This document shows, piece by piece, positions 40,913-50,207 of a DNA stretch of 64,000 nt. The stretch comes from VXRJ01 sp965246995 (GTDB lineage: Bacteria > Acidobacteriota > Vicinamibacteria > Vicinamibacterales > UBA8438), in NCBI GenBank assembly GCA_965246995.1, contig OZ252008.1, positions 3,038,001 through 3,102,000 of the forward strand, read 5' to 3'. Each line of letters starts with the position of its first letter. Position 1 is the stretch's first letter. A program made the position numbers and the translations under genes. The notes below the pieces were generated by a model, which was not told the origin of the DNA, made no database searches, and saw nothing but the letters and a program-made list of their open reading frames with translations.

Positions 40913-41626
40913 CTACCGCGTTGACGCCAGAACCGTCGCCCGTTCAGCCAGCGCCGCGAGCGAGTCGGCCAGCTCCTGCCGCTTCGCCTCCATCACGGCC
41001 TCATCCGCCCGGCGCGGCACCTCTATCGGCGGTCCGATCACCATCGCGGCGCGGGCAAGCGGCTTCGGCACCTGCGTACCGTCCCAGCTTCCGGCTGTCC
41101 AGTAGCGGTCCGATTCGGCATGGAAAGGCAGGATCGGCTGGCCGGTCAGGCTCGCGAGCCAGACGGCGCCCGGCTGCACGGAGCGGGCCGGGCCGCGGGG
41201 ACCATCGACGGCGAACCCGGTCGGCGCCCCGTCCATACTCAGCCGGCGCATCCTGACCATCGCGCGAGCGCCGCCACGCGATGACGAGCCACGCGCCGTG
41301 CGATAGCCCAACCACTGGATCAGCCGGCCGATCCACTCCCCGTCGAAGTTCTCGCTGATCATGACGACAATGCCGCGATGGCGCCAGAACCAGGTGGCGT
41401 GGAGGACGCGACCATGCCAGAAGGCAAAGATGGGCTGCCGGCCCGAAGCGATAATCGCGTCATGGTGCTCCATCCCCTCCACGCGCCAGTCGAGGGTTCG
41501 GCAAATCGCTCCGATAACCGGCGCGCCCAGTGCGCCGATCACGCGCGCTGCGGTCCGCTGGCGAAACGACAACCGCATGGGCGACCGCATCGGCGACCGA
41601 TCGCGGCGTGCGGTTCGGCTGGTCAC
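40913..41626 (-). CDS. DUF374 lysophospholipid acyltransferase-like protein
   Basis: 237 residues. IFAFWHGRVLHATWFWRHRGIVVMISENFDGEWIGRLIQWLGYRTARGSSSRGGARAMVRM is the DUF374 pattern, an acyltransferase-like domain related to LpxL, with FAVDGPRGPARSVQPGAVWLASLTGQPILPF. A basic N-terminus and one hydrophobic stretch suggest inner-membrane association. Acceptor unknown; lipid A or a glycerolipid is likely. Its GTG overlaps the ETF-QO stop (GTGA). Confidence 0.85.
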   Translation of the reverse strand: MTSRTARRDRSPMRSPMRLSFRQRTAARVIGALGAPVIGAICRTLDWRVEGMEHHDAIIASGRQPIFAFWHGRVLHATWFWRHRGIVVMISENFDGEWIGRLIQWLGYRTARGSSSRGGARAMVRMRRLSMDGAPTGFAVDGPRGPARSVQPGAVWLASLTGQPILPFHAESDRYWTAGSWDGTQVPKPLARAAMVIGPPIEVPRRADEAVMEAKRQELADSLAALAERATVLASTR

Positions 41627-43302
41627 ATCCCTTCGTATTGCGGGCCGCCGCCCCCTTCCGGCGGCACCCAGTCGATGATCTGGTACGGATCCAGGATGTC
41701 GCAGGTCTTGCAGTGGACGCAGTTCGACGCGTTCACCTGCAGCCGCTTTCCCTCCCCGGCAGCGGCATCGACGATCTCATAGACGTTGGCGGGACAGAAC
41801 CGGGTGCAGGGGTTGCGGTACTCCTCGATACACCGGGTACGGCAGATATCCGTGTCCTGAACGATCAAGTGCGACGGCTGATTCTCATCGTGCCGCGTGC
41901 CGGAATAATGGACGTTGGTCAGTCGATCGAACGTCAGCGTCCGGTCAATCGGAACCGTTGGCGCTTCCGGGACCGCAGCGCCGCGGTAGTAGTCTCCGAT
42001 GGTCTTCATCCGTTCATGCCCGGCGTGCGACGGGATCGGGTCGCGCAGCCACCAACCCCCGGTCAGCAGCGACAGGCCCGAATAAAGGAGGCCCGGCAGA
42101 AGGCCGGCACCGAACGCCTGATGGACGTTACGGACCGGATACAGCTCACGGCGGATCGGCCCGGCATCGATGAGCCGCGCGTACTCGGCGAGCCGCGACA
42201 CCGAGACGTCGCCCGCGCGGATGGCGCCGAACGCCGCCTCGGCCGCCGCCATCCCACTGCGCATCGCGAGGTGAATCCCCTTCAACCGCATCGAGTTGAG
42301 GAAGCCACCCGCATCGCCCAGAATCAACGCGCCGTCGACATGGCATCGCGGCATCGCGTGCCATCCCCCCTCCGGCAGCGCTTTCGCGCCGTAGCGGACC
42401 ATCTCTCCGCCTTCGAGCAGGCGCGCCACCAGCGGATGGCGCTTGAAGCGTTGGAACGCGACATGCGGATCAAACAGCGGATCGCGGTAGTCGAGACCAG
42501 CGACAAAGCCCACCGACAGCCGTCCCTCCGGCAGTGCGTAGATGAACCCGCCGCCGAACTCCTCGACTCGGAGCGGATGGCCCATCGTGTGGATCACGGA
42601 TCCGGGTGCGAGACGATCCGGATCGACCTCCCATAGCTCCTTGATACCGATGGCGTAACTCTGCGGGAGGCGATCCGCGTCGAGGTCGAACCGGCGGATC
42701 AGCGTCTTCGTGAGGTTCCCGCGGACGCCGTCGGCCAGCAGCGTTACCTGCGCCCGGATGTCGACGCCAGGCTCGAACGTCGGCCTGCGCGTGCCATCCT
42801 TCGCGATCCCGCGGTCGCCAGTCCGCACACCCACCACGCGGTCGCCTTCGTACAGGAGTTGGGAGGCCGCGAAGCCCGTGAAAACGTCGACGCCGGATAC
42901 TTCCACCTGCTCGGTCAACCAGGCAGCGAAGCGATTGAGGGAGACGACGTAGTGGCCGTGGTTGCGAAGGGGTGGCGGCGTGAAGGGAAACGGAATAGCA
43001 CGCCGCCCGGTCAGGAAATAGATGCTGTCATGCACCACCGGGGTGTCGAGCGGTGCGCCGCGCTCGCGCCAATCGGGGATCAGATCGTCGAGAGCCGAAG
43101 GATCCAGCACGGCGCCGGACAGCATGTGCGCGCCCGGTGCTCGCGCCTTCTCCAGCAGGGCGATGGCAAGCGGCTCACCCCCCGCTTCGGCGCTCAGTTG
43201 CGCCAGTCGATACGCCGCGGCGAGGCCGGCCGGCCCGCCGCCCACAATCAGGACGTCGACGTCGAGCGTGTCGCGATCCGGCTCGATCGGATCCAGGGTC
43301 AA
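41623..43302 (-). CDS. Electron transfer flavoprotein-ubiquinone oxidoreductase
   Basis: Passes electrons from ETF to the membrane quinone pool (here presumably menaquinone). 559 residues: FAD motif VDVLIVGGGPAGLAAAYRLAQL, LLEKARAPGAHMLSGAVLDPSAL, quinone-site region GGFIYALPEGRLSVGFVAGLDY, GDAGGFLNSMRLKGIHLAM, and a C-terminal 4Fe-4S domain with cysteines in DICRTRCIEEYRNPCTRFCPANVYE and NCVHCKTCDI. The start TTG overlaps the etfA stop by four bases, so ETF and its oxidoreductase form one unit. Confidence 0.94.
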   Translation of the reverse strand: MTLDPIEPDRDTLDVDVLIVGGGPAGLAAAYRLAQLSAEAGGEPLAIALLEKARAPGAHMLSGAVLDPSALDDLIPDWRERGAPLDTPVVHDSIYFLTGRRAIPFPFTPPPLRNHGHYVVSLNRFAAWLTEQVEVSGVDVFTGFAASQLLYEGDRVVGVRTGDRGIAKDGTRRPTFEPGVDIRAQVTLLADGVRGNLTKTLIRRFDLDADRLPQSYAIGIKELWEVDPDRLAPGSVIHTMGHPLRVEEFGGGFIYALPEGRLSVGFVAGLDYRDPLFDPHVAFQRFKRHPLVARLLEGGEMVRYGAKALPEGGWHAMPRCHVDGALILGDAGGFLNSMRLKGIHLAMRSGMAAAEAAFGAIRAGDVSVSRLAEYARLIDAGPIRRELYPVRNVHQAFGAGLLPGLLYSGLSLLTGGWWLRDPIPSHAGHERMKTIGDYYRGAAVPEAPTVPIDRTLTFDRLTNVHYSGTRHDENQPSHLIVQDTDICRTRCIEEYRNPCTRFCPANVYEIVDAAAGEGKRLQVNASNCVHCKTCDILDPYQIIDWVPPEGGGGPQYEGM

Positions 43303-44303
43303 TCTCCCCCGGTGTCTGCACCTTCGAGCGCCGCCTGAATCGCCGGCACGATCTCGAACAGATCGCCGACGATGCCGTAGTGTGCGACTTCGAAGATCGG
43401 CGCATCCGCATCCTTGTTGACGGCAACGATGGTGCGCGCTCCCTTCATGCCGACCAGGTGCTGTATGGCGCCGGAGATGCCCAGCGCAAGATAGAGCGCC
43501 GGTGCAACCGTCTGGCCGGAGCTGCCGATCTGCCGGTCCATCGGTAGCCAGCCGGCGTCGCAGATCGGGCGTGAGGCAGCGACCTCAGCATCCAGCGCGC
43601 GCGCCAGCTCCTGAACAAGCGGAAGATGCTTCGCATCCTTGATGCCCCGGCCGACCGCGACGATACGGTCCGCCTGCGTCAGGTCGACCGCCTGCTTCGC
43701 CTCCTTGAACGGCGCTTCCGGCTGCTGCCGAATCGCCGCCCGGTCGAGTGACACGTCTACCGTGCGAATCGCCGCCGCAGTGTCGCCGCGGCGGACACTG
43801 TCGGCCCGGTATGCGCCGATCTGGATGCTGACGCAATGCGGCGCGGGCCCCTCCGGGGCGACGTCCGCAACGAACTTGCCCTGGAACATGGGTCGCACGA
43901 AAACGGTCGCGCCGTCGCGAACCTTCGCCCCGATGCAGTCAGGAATAAGAAGGCGCCCGAGGCGCGCGGCAAGTGCCGGCGCGTAGTCCCGCGTCTGGTA
44001 CGTGTGCGGCCAGATCACCAGGTCGGGCGCGATCTGCTCGACCACCTGCGCGCACGCAGCGGTGAAGCCATCTGCGGTGTACGGCTCGAGTGCCGCCTGA
44101 TCAACCGACAGGATCTCGTCCACGTCCGCCGCCGCCAGTTCCGCCACCGCCGCCGCCAGGCGCTCGCCTGAGCCGGCCAGCACGACCTTCACCGGGCCGG
44201 CCGGCGGCGCCGCGGCATCAGTGATCTGCTGCGCCGCCGCCACGGTCTCCCAGGTAGCCGGATTCAGCGTGTCGTCACGCTGTTCTCCAATCACCAGAAT
44301 CAC
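43299..44303 (-). CDS. etfA: Electron transfer flavoprotein alpha subunit
   Basis: 334 residues beginning VILVIGEQRDDTLNPATWETVAAAQQI (GTG start at 44303 overlapping the etfB stop). The C-terminal FAD domain has KEAKQAVDLTQADRIVAVGRGIKD, ASRPICDAGWLPMDRQIGSSGQTVAPALYLALGISGAIQHLVGMKGARTIVAVNKDADAPIFEVAHYGIVGD. ETF collects electrons from acyl-CoA and other dehydrogenases. Confidence 0.95.
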   Translation of the reverse strand: MILVIGEQRDDTLNPATWETVAAAQQITDAAAPPAGPVKVVLAGSGERLAAAVAELAAADVDEILSVDQAALEPYTADGFTAACAQVVEQIAPDLVIWPHTYQTRDYAPALAARLGRLLIPDCIGAKVRDGATVFVRPMFQGKFVADVAPEGPAPHCVSIQIGAYRADSVRRGDTAAAIRTVDVSLDRAAIRQQPEAPFKEAKQAVDLTQADRIVAVGRGIKDAKHLPLVQELARALDAEVAASRPICDAGWLPMDRQIGSSGQTVAPALYLALGISGAIQHLVGMKGARTIVAVNKDADAPIFEVAHYGIVGDLFEIVPAIQAALEGADTGGD

Positions 44304-45076
44304 AGGACGCGCTCCTCCTCGCGCAGCAGGCGAACCAGCTCCCGCGCCGCATCGGTCGGCGAGCCGTCGATGAGGTGCGTGTCGCCAGACTTCTCCGGCG
44401 CGTAGACCTGCAGAATCCGCTGGCCGGCCAACGCGTCGGCAGACTCCGGTGTCACCTTCCGGATCTCCTTCCGCTTGGCCGCCATGATTCCGCGGAGCGT
44501 GGCGTAGCGCAGTTGGTTGATGCCGCTCTGAATCGTCAGCAGGGCCGGCAACGGCAGCGTCACCCACTGGAACCAGCCGCTCTCCAGTTCACGCTTGACG
44601 CGAAGCGCTCCTTCCCCGGCGGCGTCCACCTCCATGATGATCGTGGCGTGGGGCAGGCCGAGCCGCTCCGCCAGGACAACACCGGTCTGGCCAAAGCCAT
44701 GGTCGTCCGACTGAAGGCCGGTCAGCACCAGGTCGAACCCTTCGTCGCGGATCGCGCCCGCCAAAGCCGCGGCCATCATGCCGGCGTCCGCTTCCGCCAG
44801 CGCGTCGCTCTCGACGTGGATGGCCCGGTCCGCGCCACGGGCGAGCGCCTCCCGGATCACCTGCGTGACCCGCGCCGGACCCGCCGAGCAGACGACCACC
44901 TCGCTGCCCTCGCCGCCGAGCCGTTCCTTCAGCCGGAGTGCCTCTTCCAGTGCGTAGGCGTCCGGCTCGTTCGTCTCGAATGTCGCGTCCGCGTCGCGCA
45001 CCCAGGTGCCCGACTCCGCCACCCGGAGAGGCCAGTCGCGGGTGATGACCTGTTTGAGGCAAACGGCGATCTTCAT
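44300..45076 (-). CDS. etfB: Electron transfer flavoprotein beta subunit
   Basis: 258 residues: MKIAVCLKQVITRDWPLRV, NEPDAYALEEALRLKERLGGEGSEVVVCSAGP, DLVLTGLQSDDHGFGQTGVVLAERLGLPHATIIMEVD (AMP-binding region) and ARRELxxL-type SGINQLRYATLRGIMAAKRKEI recognition loop near residues 180-205. It lies 16 bases downstream of fabF, so the ETF genes probably share the fatty-acid operon transcript. Confidence 0.95.
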   Translation of the reverse strand: MKIAVCLKQVITRDWPLRVAESGTWVRDADATFETNEPDAYALEEALRLKERLGGEGSEVVVCSAGPARVTQVIREALARGADRAIHVESDALAEADAGMMAAALAGAIRDEGFDLVLTGLQSDDHGFGQTGVVLAERLGLPHATIIMEVDAAGEGALRVKRELESGWFQWVTLPLPALLTIQSGINQLRYATLRGIMAAKRKEIRKVTPESADALAGQRILQVYAPEKSGDTHLIDGSPTDAARELVRLLREEERVL

Positions 45077-45092
45077 GAGACTGGCGGTCGAC

Positions 45093-46334
45093 TCAGCCGT
45101 CGTAACGGCGGAGCAACAGGCTGGCGTTGGTGCCGCCGAACCCGAACGAGTTGGAAAGCGCGTACGTGATCGGCATCTCGCGCTTCACGTTCGGCACGTA
45201 GTCGAGGTCGCAATCCGGATCGGGATTCTCCAGGTTGATGGTCGGCGGCACCACCTGATGGTGTATTGCCAGCGCGGTGATTCCCGCCTCGAGACCCCCG
45301 GCCGCCCCCAGCAGATGGCCGGTCATCGACTTGGTGGACGAGATCGCGAGCGACGTTGCATGTTCGCCGAAGCAGCGTTTGATGGCGAGTGTCTCGATCC
45401 GGTCATTGTGGGGGGTCGACGTCCCGTGCGCGTTGACGTAGTCGACGACGTTCGGTTCGACACCCGCCGACTGCAACGTTTTCTGCATCACGCGGAACGC
45501 GCCGTCGCCGTCTTCTGCCGGTGCGGTCATGTGGAACGCGTCGGCTGACATCCCGTAGCCGACCAGTTCAGCGTAGATGGACGCGCCGCGCGCGCGGGCG
45601 CGTTCCAGCTCCTCGATGATCACAACCCCCGAACCCTCACCAATGATGAACCCGTCGCGATCCCGGTCGAATGGCCGGCTGGCACGCTCCGGTTCGTCAT
45701 TGCGCGTCGAGAGGGCGCGCATCGCGGCAAACCCGCCCACCCCCAGCGGCGTGATCGTTGCTTCGGATCCCCCCGCGATCATCACTTCCGCGTCGCCCCG
45801 CCGAATGATCTCGTAGGCATCGCCGATCGCGTGCGCCGATGCCGAGCAGGCGGTGCACGTGGCGGAATTCGGCCCCTGCGCTCCGAACCGGATCGAGACC
45901 TGGCCTGCCGCCAGGTTGATGATGGCCGACGGAATGAAGAACGGTGAGATCTTCCGCGGCCCACCCTTGAGCAGCGCGAGGTGTTCCCGCTCGATAGTGC
46001 TGAACCCGCCTATTCCGGACGCGATGAAGACCCCCACGTCCGGACCCAGGGCACGCCCGGTCGCCAGACCTGCGTCCCGCACTGCGAACTCCGCCGCCGC
46101 GATTGCGAACTGGATGAAGACGTCCATCTTGCGGACATCCTTCTTGGCCAGAAACGCGAGGGGGTCGAAGCCAGACACCTCGCCCCCAATCTGCGACGCG
46201 AAAGCAGAGGCATCGAAGTTGGTGATGGTCCGGATCCCGGACCGGCCATCCAACAAAGCCTCCCAGTTCGCATCGGTCCCCACGCCGAGCGACGACACGA
46301 GGCCGACGCCGGTGACCGCAACGCGCCTTGTCAC
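45093..46334 (-). CDS. fabF: Beta-ketoacyl-ACP synthase II
   Basis: Condensing enzyme of fatty acid elongation. 413 residues, thiolase fold, catalytic Cys in ATCTACSASAHAIGDAYEII, His in NAHGTSTPHND and His in SMTGHLLGAAGG, ending NSFGFGGTNASLLLRR. GTG start at 46334. A 31-base gap separates it from acpP. Confidence 0.95.
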   Translation of the reverse strand: MTRRVAVTGVGLVSSLGVGTDANWEALLDGRSGIRTITNFDASAFASQIGGEVSGFDPLAFLAKKDVRKMDVFIQFAIAAAEFAVRDAGLATGRALGPDVGVFIASGIGGFSTIEREHLALLKGGPRKISPFFIPSAIINLAAGQVSIRFGAQGPNSATCTACSASAHAIGDAYEIIRRGDAEVMIAGGSEATITPLGVGGFAAMRALSTRNDEPERASRPFDRDRDGFIIGEGSGVVIIEELERARARGASIYAELVGYGMSADAFHMTAPAEDGDGAFRVMQKTLQSAGVEPNVVDYVNAHGTSTPHNDRIETLAIKRCFGEHATSLAISSTKSMTGHLLGAAGGLEAGITALAIHHQVVPPTINLENPDPDCDLDYVPNVKREMPITYALSNSFGFGGTNASLLLRRYDG

Positions 46335-46365
46335 GGGTGATGCTCCCGTCGGTTGATCCGCCGGA

Positions 46366-46605
46366 CTACTTGCCCGTGGCGTGGGATTCGATGTAGTCGA
46401 CGGCCTCCTTCACGCGGGTGATCTTCTCCGCGTCCCCATCCGGGATCTCGAGACCGAACTCCTCTTCAAACGCCATGACCAGTTCGACCGTATCGAGCGA
46501 GTCAGCGCCCAGGTCGTCGACAAATGACGCATCCGACGTCACCTCTTCTTCGTCTACACCCAACTGCTCAACGATGATGTTCTTTACCTTGTCAGCGACC
46601 GCCAT
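46366..46605 (-). CDS. acpP: Acyl carrier protein
   Basis: 79 residues, highly acidic, with the phosphopantetheine serine at Ser36 in LGADSLDTVELVMAFEEEF. Starts MAVADKVKNIIVEQLGVDEEEV. It sits between fabG and fabF, as in many bacteria. Confidence 0.97.
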   Translation of the reverse strand: MAVADKVKNIIVEQLGVDEEEVTSDASFVDDLGADSLDTVELVMAFEEEFGLEIPDGDAEKITRVKEAVDYIESHATGK

Positions 46606-46619
46606 GCTCTCCAGCCTCC

Positions 46620-47360
46620 CTACATGTACATCCCGCCGTTTACTCCAACGACTTGCCCTGTAATATACGCTGCTTCGTCCGAGGCGAGAAACCGGACTAC
46701 CCCGGCGACCTCTTCGGGCAACCCCAGCCGGCCCATCGGAATCCGCTCCTTCAGTGCCGCCTGCGCCCGGTCGTCAAGCCCCGCCGTCATGTCGGTCTCG
46801 ATCATCCCCGGCGCCACCACGTTGACCGTAATGCCGCGCGAAGCGACTTCCTGGGCCAGTGACTTCGTGAAGCCGATCAGCCCCGCCTTCGACGCGGCAT
46901 AGTTTGCCTGGCCGGGGTTGCCTGACTGCCCGACCACCGAGGCGATGTTGATGATCCGGCCGGAGCGCTGCTTCAGCATCGGCCGAAGCATCCCCTGACA
47001 GCACGTGTACGCCGCGGTCAGGTTGGTCGCCACGACCGCATCCCAATCTTCAGGCTTCATGCGCAACAGCAACTGATCGCGGACGATGCCCGCGTTGTTC
47101 ACCAGGATGTCGACCCGACCGAAGCGGTCAAGGGCCGTTCTGGTGGCTGTCCCGATCGATCCGCGATCAGTGACGTCGAGTGTGATTGCCACCGCGCTAC
47201 CGCCCGCCCGCTCGATCTCCTCCTGCACCGGAGCGGCATGGTCGGAGCGCGCTCCGGCCACCACAGTGGCGCCCGCCGACGCCAGCCGCCGGGCGATGGC
47301 CCGGCCAATGCCGCGCGAAGCGCCGGTGACGAACGCCACACGGCCGGCGAGATCGCTCAT
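46620..47360 (-). CDS. fabG: 3-oxoacyl-ACP reductase FabG
   Basis: 246-residue short-chain dehydrogenase: NADP motif VTGASRGIGRAIARRLASAGA, VDILVNNAGIVRDQLLLRM, catalytic Ser/Tyr/Lys in NIASVVGQSGNPGQANYAASKAGLIGFTKSLAQEVASRGITVN, and C-terminal ITGQVVGVNGGMYM. The ATG at 47360 overlaps the fabD TGA. Confidence 0.96.
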   Translation of the reverse strand: MSDLAGRVAFVTGASRGIGRAIARRLASAGATVVAGARSDHAAPVQEEIERAGGSAVAITLDVTDRGSIGTATRTALDRFGRVDILVNNAGIVRDQLLLRMKPEDWDAVVATNLTAAYTCCQGMLRPMLKQRSGRIINIASVVGQSGNPGQANYAASKAGLIGFTKSLAQEVASRGITVNVVAPGMIETDMTAGLDDRAQAALKERIPMGRLGLPEEVAGVVRFLASDEAAYITGQVVGVNGGMYM

Positions 47361-48310
47361 CGGGCCGCTCCCGCGACACGGGCACGGCCCAACACCTCTT
47401 CCGCCACCTCGAGGCTCTCCGGATCCTGCACGTTGGCAATGGTCAGCGATCGATCGATCTTCCGGACCAGGCCGCTCAATACGCGTCCGGGTCCCGCCTC
47501 GATAACGGTAGTCACCCCTTCCGCCACCAGTTGCTCCACCACCGAGGCCCACTGCACCGGCGCGCTGACCTGCTGCACGAGAGCCTCGATCGCCTCGGGA
47601 GCGGTTCGCTTGGGTTCGGCGTCGACGTTCGCGACGACCGGCACGGACGGCGTTGCAGAAACCAGCGCGCGCAACTCCGGCGCCAGCCGTTCCTCGGCCG
47701 GCTGCATCAAGGCGCAGTGAAACGGTGCGCTAACCGGGAGCGGCATCACGCGCCGCGCCCCCAACTCCCGCGCCCGGACCCCGGCCCGCGCGACGGCCGC
47801 CGCCGTCCCAGCGATAGTCACCTGCCCCGGTGCATTCCAGTTGGCGGCGCTGACCACCTCGCCGTTGGCCACTTCCCGGCACGCCTGCTCCACACCGTTG
47901 TGGTCGAGGCCGAGCACCGCCGCCATCGCCCCCTCGCCCACCGGAACCGCCGCCTGCATGTACTCGCCCCTTCGGCGGACGATTCGGAGTGCATCGGCAA
48001 ATCCGATCGTACCGGCAGCGACATGGGCCGAGTACTCCCCCAGACTATGCCCCGCCAGATACGCCGGCGCATGCCCGCGGCTCCGGAGCAGCCGGTCGAC
48101 GGCGACGCTCATCGTGAGAATCGCAGGCTGCGTGTTGGCGGTCAGCATCAGCTGATCCTCCGGACCGTCGAAACAAAGGCAGCTGATTGGTTCGCCCAGT
48201 GCCGCGTCTGCTTCCTCGAACGCCTCCCGGCAGACATCGAACGCCGCGGCAAGCGCCTTGCCCATTCCGACCTGCTGCGACCCCTGACCCGGGAAGATGA
48301 ACGCGATCAT
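47357..48310 (-). CDS. fabD: Malonyl-CoA:ACP transacylase
   Basis: 317 residues: IAFIFPGQGSQQVGMGKALA, catalytic serine in LAGHSLGEYSAHVAAGTI, Arg in RRRGEYMQ, and His in SAPFHCALM. The ATG at 48310 overlaps the plsX stop (ATGA), which makes it preferable to a GTG three codons upstream. Confidence 0.95.
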   Translation of the reverse strand: MIAFIFPGQGSQQVGMGKALAAAFDVCREAFEEADAALGEPISCLCFDGPEDQLMLTANTQPAILTMSVAVDRLLRSRGHAPAYLAGHSLGEYSAHVAAGTIGFADALRIVRRRGEYMQAAVPVGEGAMAAVLGLDHNGVEQACREVANGEVVSAANWNAPGQVTIAGTAAAVARAGVRARELGARRVMPLPVSAPFHCALMQPAEERLAPELRALVSATPSVPVVANVDAEPKRTAPEAIEALVQQVSAPVQWASVVEQLVAEGVTTVIEAGPGRVLSGLVRKIDRSLTIANVQDPESLEVAEEVLGRARVAGAAR

Positions 48311-49323
48311 GAAACACACCCTGAAGCGCGCGGCGCCGCCAACTGCGTCCTCTCGCCGATACTCTTGACCAGATCCTGCTGGACAAATCGGTACGTGAGC
48401 GCCAAGGCGTTGCGGACCGCCTTGACGGATGACCGCCCATGTCCCACCACCGTAAGGCGCGCCACCCCCAGCAGCGGCGCGCCGCCATACTCCGAATAGT
48501 CGACCCGCCGGCGAAAGCGGCGGAAGGCGCGGCGCGACAGCAAGTAGCCGAGCGACGTGGAAAACGTCCTGCTCAACTCGTCGTGCAAGAGCGATTCGAC
48601 CATCTCGACCAGCCCCTCGCTCACTTTCAGCGCGACGTTTCCGGTGAAGCCATCGCAGACGACAACGTCAGCGGTGCCTGCGTACAGGTCGCGCGCCTCC
48701 ACGTTGCCGACGAACCGCAAGCCACTGTGTTGCAGCCGCTGGTGTGCATCGCGCGTCAGGTCGTTTCCCTTCGTCGCCTCTTCCCCGATCGAAAGCAGGC
48801 CGACTCGCGGCGTGCCGATTCCGAGCGCCACCTCTGCGAACACCGTTCCCATGGTGGCGAACTGCACGAGGTGTTGTGGCCGGCCCTCCACCGTAGCGCC
48901 GACGTCGAGCAGCACCGCGTCACCGTGGCGGGTCGGGATCCGGACCGCGAGGGCGGGGCGGTCGACGCCCGGCAGCATGCCAAAGGCGTTGTGCGCCGCA
49001 ACGAGCGTCGCCCCGGTATTGCCGGCGCTGAAGAAAGCCGAAGCTTCGCCGCAGGCGACCGTGTCGGCCGCCACGCGGACCGACGCGCCGGGCTTCCGCC
49101 GCAACGCCGCGGGTCCCTCGTCCATCCCGATCACGTCTGGCGCCGGCTTGACGCGCACGTCAACCCAATCTGCCTCCGGATGGCGGCGCAACTCGGCATC
49201 GATCACGCTCCGGGGGCCGACGAGGGTGAGGCCGAAACCGAGATGGCGGGCCGCTACGAGGGCGCCCGCCACCACGTTCCGTGGCCCGTGGTCTCCCCCC
49301 ATGGCGTCAACGGCAATCTGCAT
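48307..49323 (-). CDS. plsX: Phosphate acyltransferase PlsX
   Basis: Makes acyl-phosphate from acyl-ACP for phospholipid synthesis. 338 residues from MQIAVDAMGGDHGPRNVVAGAL, with SAFFSAGNTGATLVAAHNAFGMLPGVDRPALAV, GLLSIGEEATKGNDLTRDAH and VVVCDGFTGNVALKVSEGLVEM. fabH, which often follows plsX, is absent here. Confidence 0.95.
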   Translation of the reverse strand: MQIAVDAMGGDHGPRNVVAGALVAARHLGFGLTLVGPRSVIDAELRRHPEADWVDVRVKPAPDVIGMDEGPAALRRKPGASVRVAADTVACGEASAFFSAGNTGATLVAAHNAFGMLPGVDRPALAVRIPTRHGDAVLLDVGATVEGRPQHLVQFATMGTVFAEVALGIGTPRVGLLSIGEEATKGNDLTRDAHQRLQHSGLRFVGNVEARDLYAGTADVVVCDGFTGNVALKVSEGLVEMVESLLHDELSRTFSTSLGYLLSRRAFRRFRRRVDYSEYGGAPLLGVARLTVVGHGRSSVKAVRNALALTYRFVQQDLVKSIGERTQLAAPRASGCVS

Positions 49324-49351
49324 CCTGTCCGCGCGCGTCCCGTCGGGACGA

Positions 49352-49537
49352 CTACGACTCCTTGACGACGGAACGGACCTGGCGGCCCTTGTAGTGCCCG
49401 CAGTGCAGACAGACACGGTGCGGCGGCTGCAACTCGTGGCACTGCGGGCACCGCTTCAGGTCGACCGGCGCCAGTGCGTCGTGTGCCCGACGCTTCGCCG
49501 TGCGGCTCTTGGAATGCCGTCGTTTCGGATTCGCCAT
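49352..49537 (-). CDS. rpmF: 50S ribosomal protein L32
   Basis: 61 residues starting MANPKRRHSKSRTAKRRAHDAL, with a zinc ribbon CPQC...CLHCGHYKGR. The zinc-bound (C+) form. Placed between yceD and plsX as in many bacteria. An ATG three codons upstream is less likely. Confidence 0.95.
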   Translation of the reverse strand: MANPKRRHSKSRTAKRRAHDALAPVDLKRCPQCHELQPPHRVCLHCGHYKGRQVRSVVKES

Positions 49538-49542
49538 GGGAA

Positions 49543-50148
49543 TCAAGCCTTCTTCGTCAATGCGGCTCGGGCCGGCTCGGGCCGGAAACCCCGGAGCTGA
49601 TCGAGCCGCGGGTCATGCCAGGACGTGTCGCAGTCGCACGTCATTTCGTTTCGATTGGCGCCACAGACCGGGCAGAGGCCGCGGCAGTTGTCATCGCAGA
49701 GTGGCTTCATTGGCGACGCCAGCCGGAGTTGCTCGCGCACCAGGTCGCCCAGGTGAATCTTATCGTCCCGGTAGTACGCGATCGACAGGTCATCATCCGA
49801 AACCTCGCGTTCCCCCTCGCCCGCGTTGACGTGCTGCGGGTGATAACGAACGTCGATGTCGAGAGCCATCGGTACGTCGAATGGCTCCAGGCACCGGCTA
49901 CAGCTCCGCCGGACTGTCGCCAGCAGACGGCCCGAAAGGCGGTAGCGGTCACGATCCTTCAGCACCCGAAGCTCCAGGACGACCGGAGCCGCCACGGTGT
50001 ACTCATCCCGGTCACCGTCCGCGGTGACGAACAGCGACGCCGGAAAGGACCGTTCCAGTGGTTCGATCTGACCGCGTACGTCACGCAGATCGAACTCCTG
50101 CGATGTTTCCGGCGCTGATCGGCCCGCGCTCTGCGGATCGCGAAGCAT
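49543..50148 (-). CDS. YceD/DUF177 family protein
   Basis: 201 residues. The family is known as a partner of rpmF, implicated in 23S rRNA accumulation. Typical blocks: RSCSRCLEPFDVPMALDIDVRYHP, DLGDLVREQLRLASPMKPLCDDNCRGLCPVCGANRNEMTCDCD, giving a Cys-rich zinc-like site, and a C-terminal DPRLDQLRGF. The ATG at 50148 follows a -10-like TAGAAT at 50186-50181; the upstream GTG (50178) would lie at the transcription start. Confidence 0.88.
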   Translation of the reverse strand: MLRDPQSAGRSAPETSQEFDLRDVRGQIEPLERSFPASLFVTADGDRDEYTVAAPVVLELRVLKDRDRYRLSGRLLATVRRSCSRCLEPFDVPMALDIDVRYHPQHVNAGEGEREVSDDDLSIAYYRDDKIHLGDLVREQLRLASPMKPLCDDNCRGLCPVCGANRNEMTCDCDTSWHDPRLDQLRGFRPEPARAALTKKA

Positions 50149-50180
50149 GGTCAACGTTCCCGCTGATGACAGAACCACTC

Positions 50181-50186
50181 ATTCTA
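50181..50186 (-). promoter_or_regulatory. Probable -10 element (TAGAAT) for the yceD-rpmF-plsX-fab operon
   Basis: TAGAAT on the minus strand, in the 59-base gap between dgt and yceD, 33 bases before the yceD ATG. It is the only AT-rich hexamer of the gap. Confidence 0.4.
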
Positions 50187-50207
50187 TCATCCCGGGGCGC
50201 GCCGGCG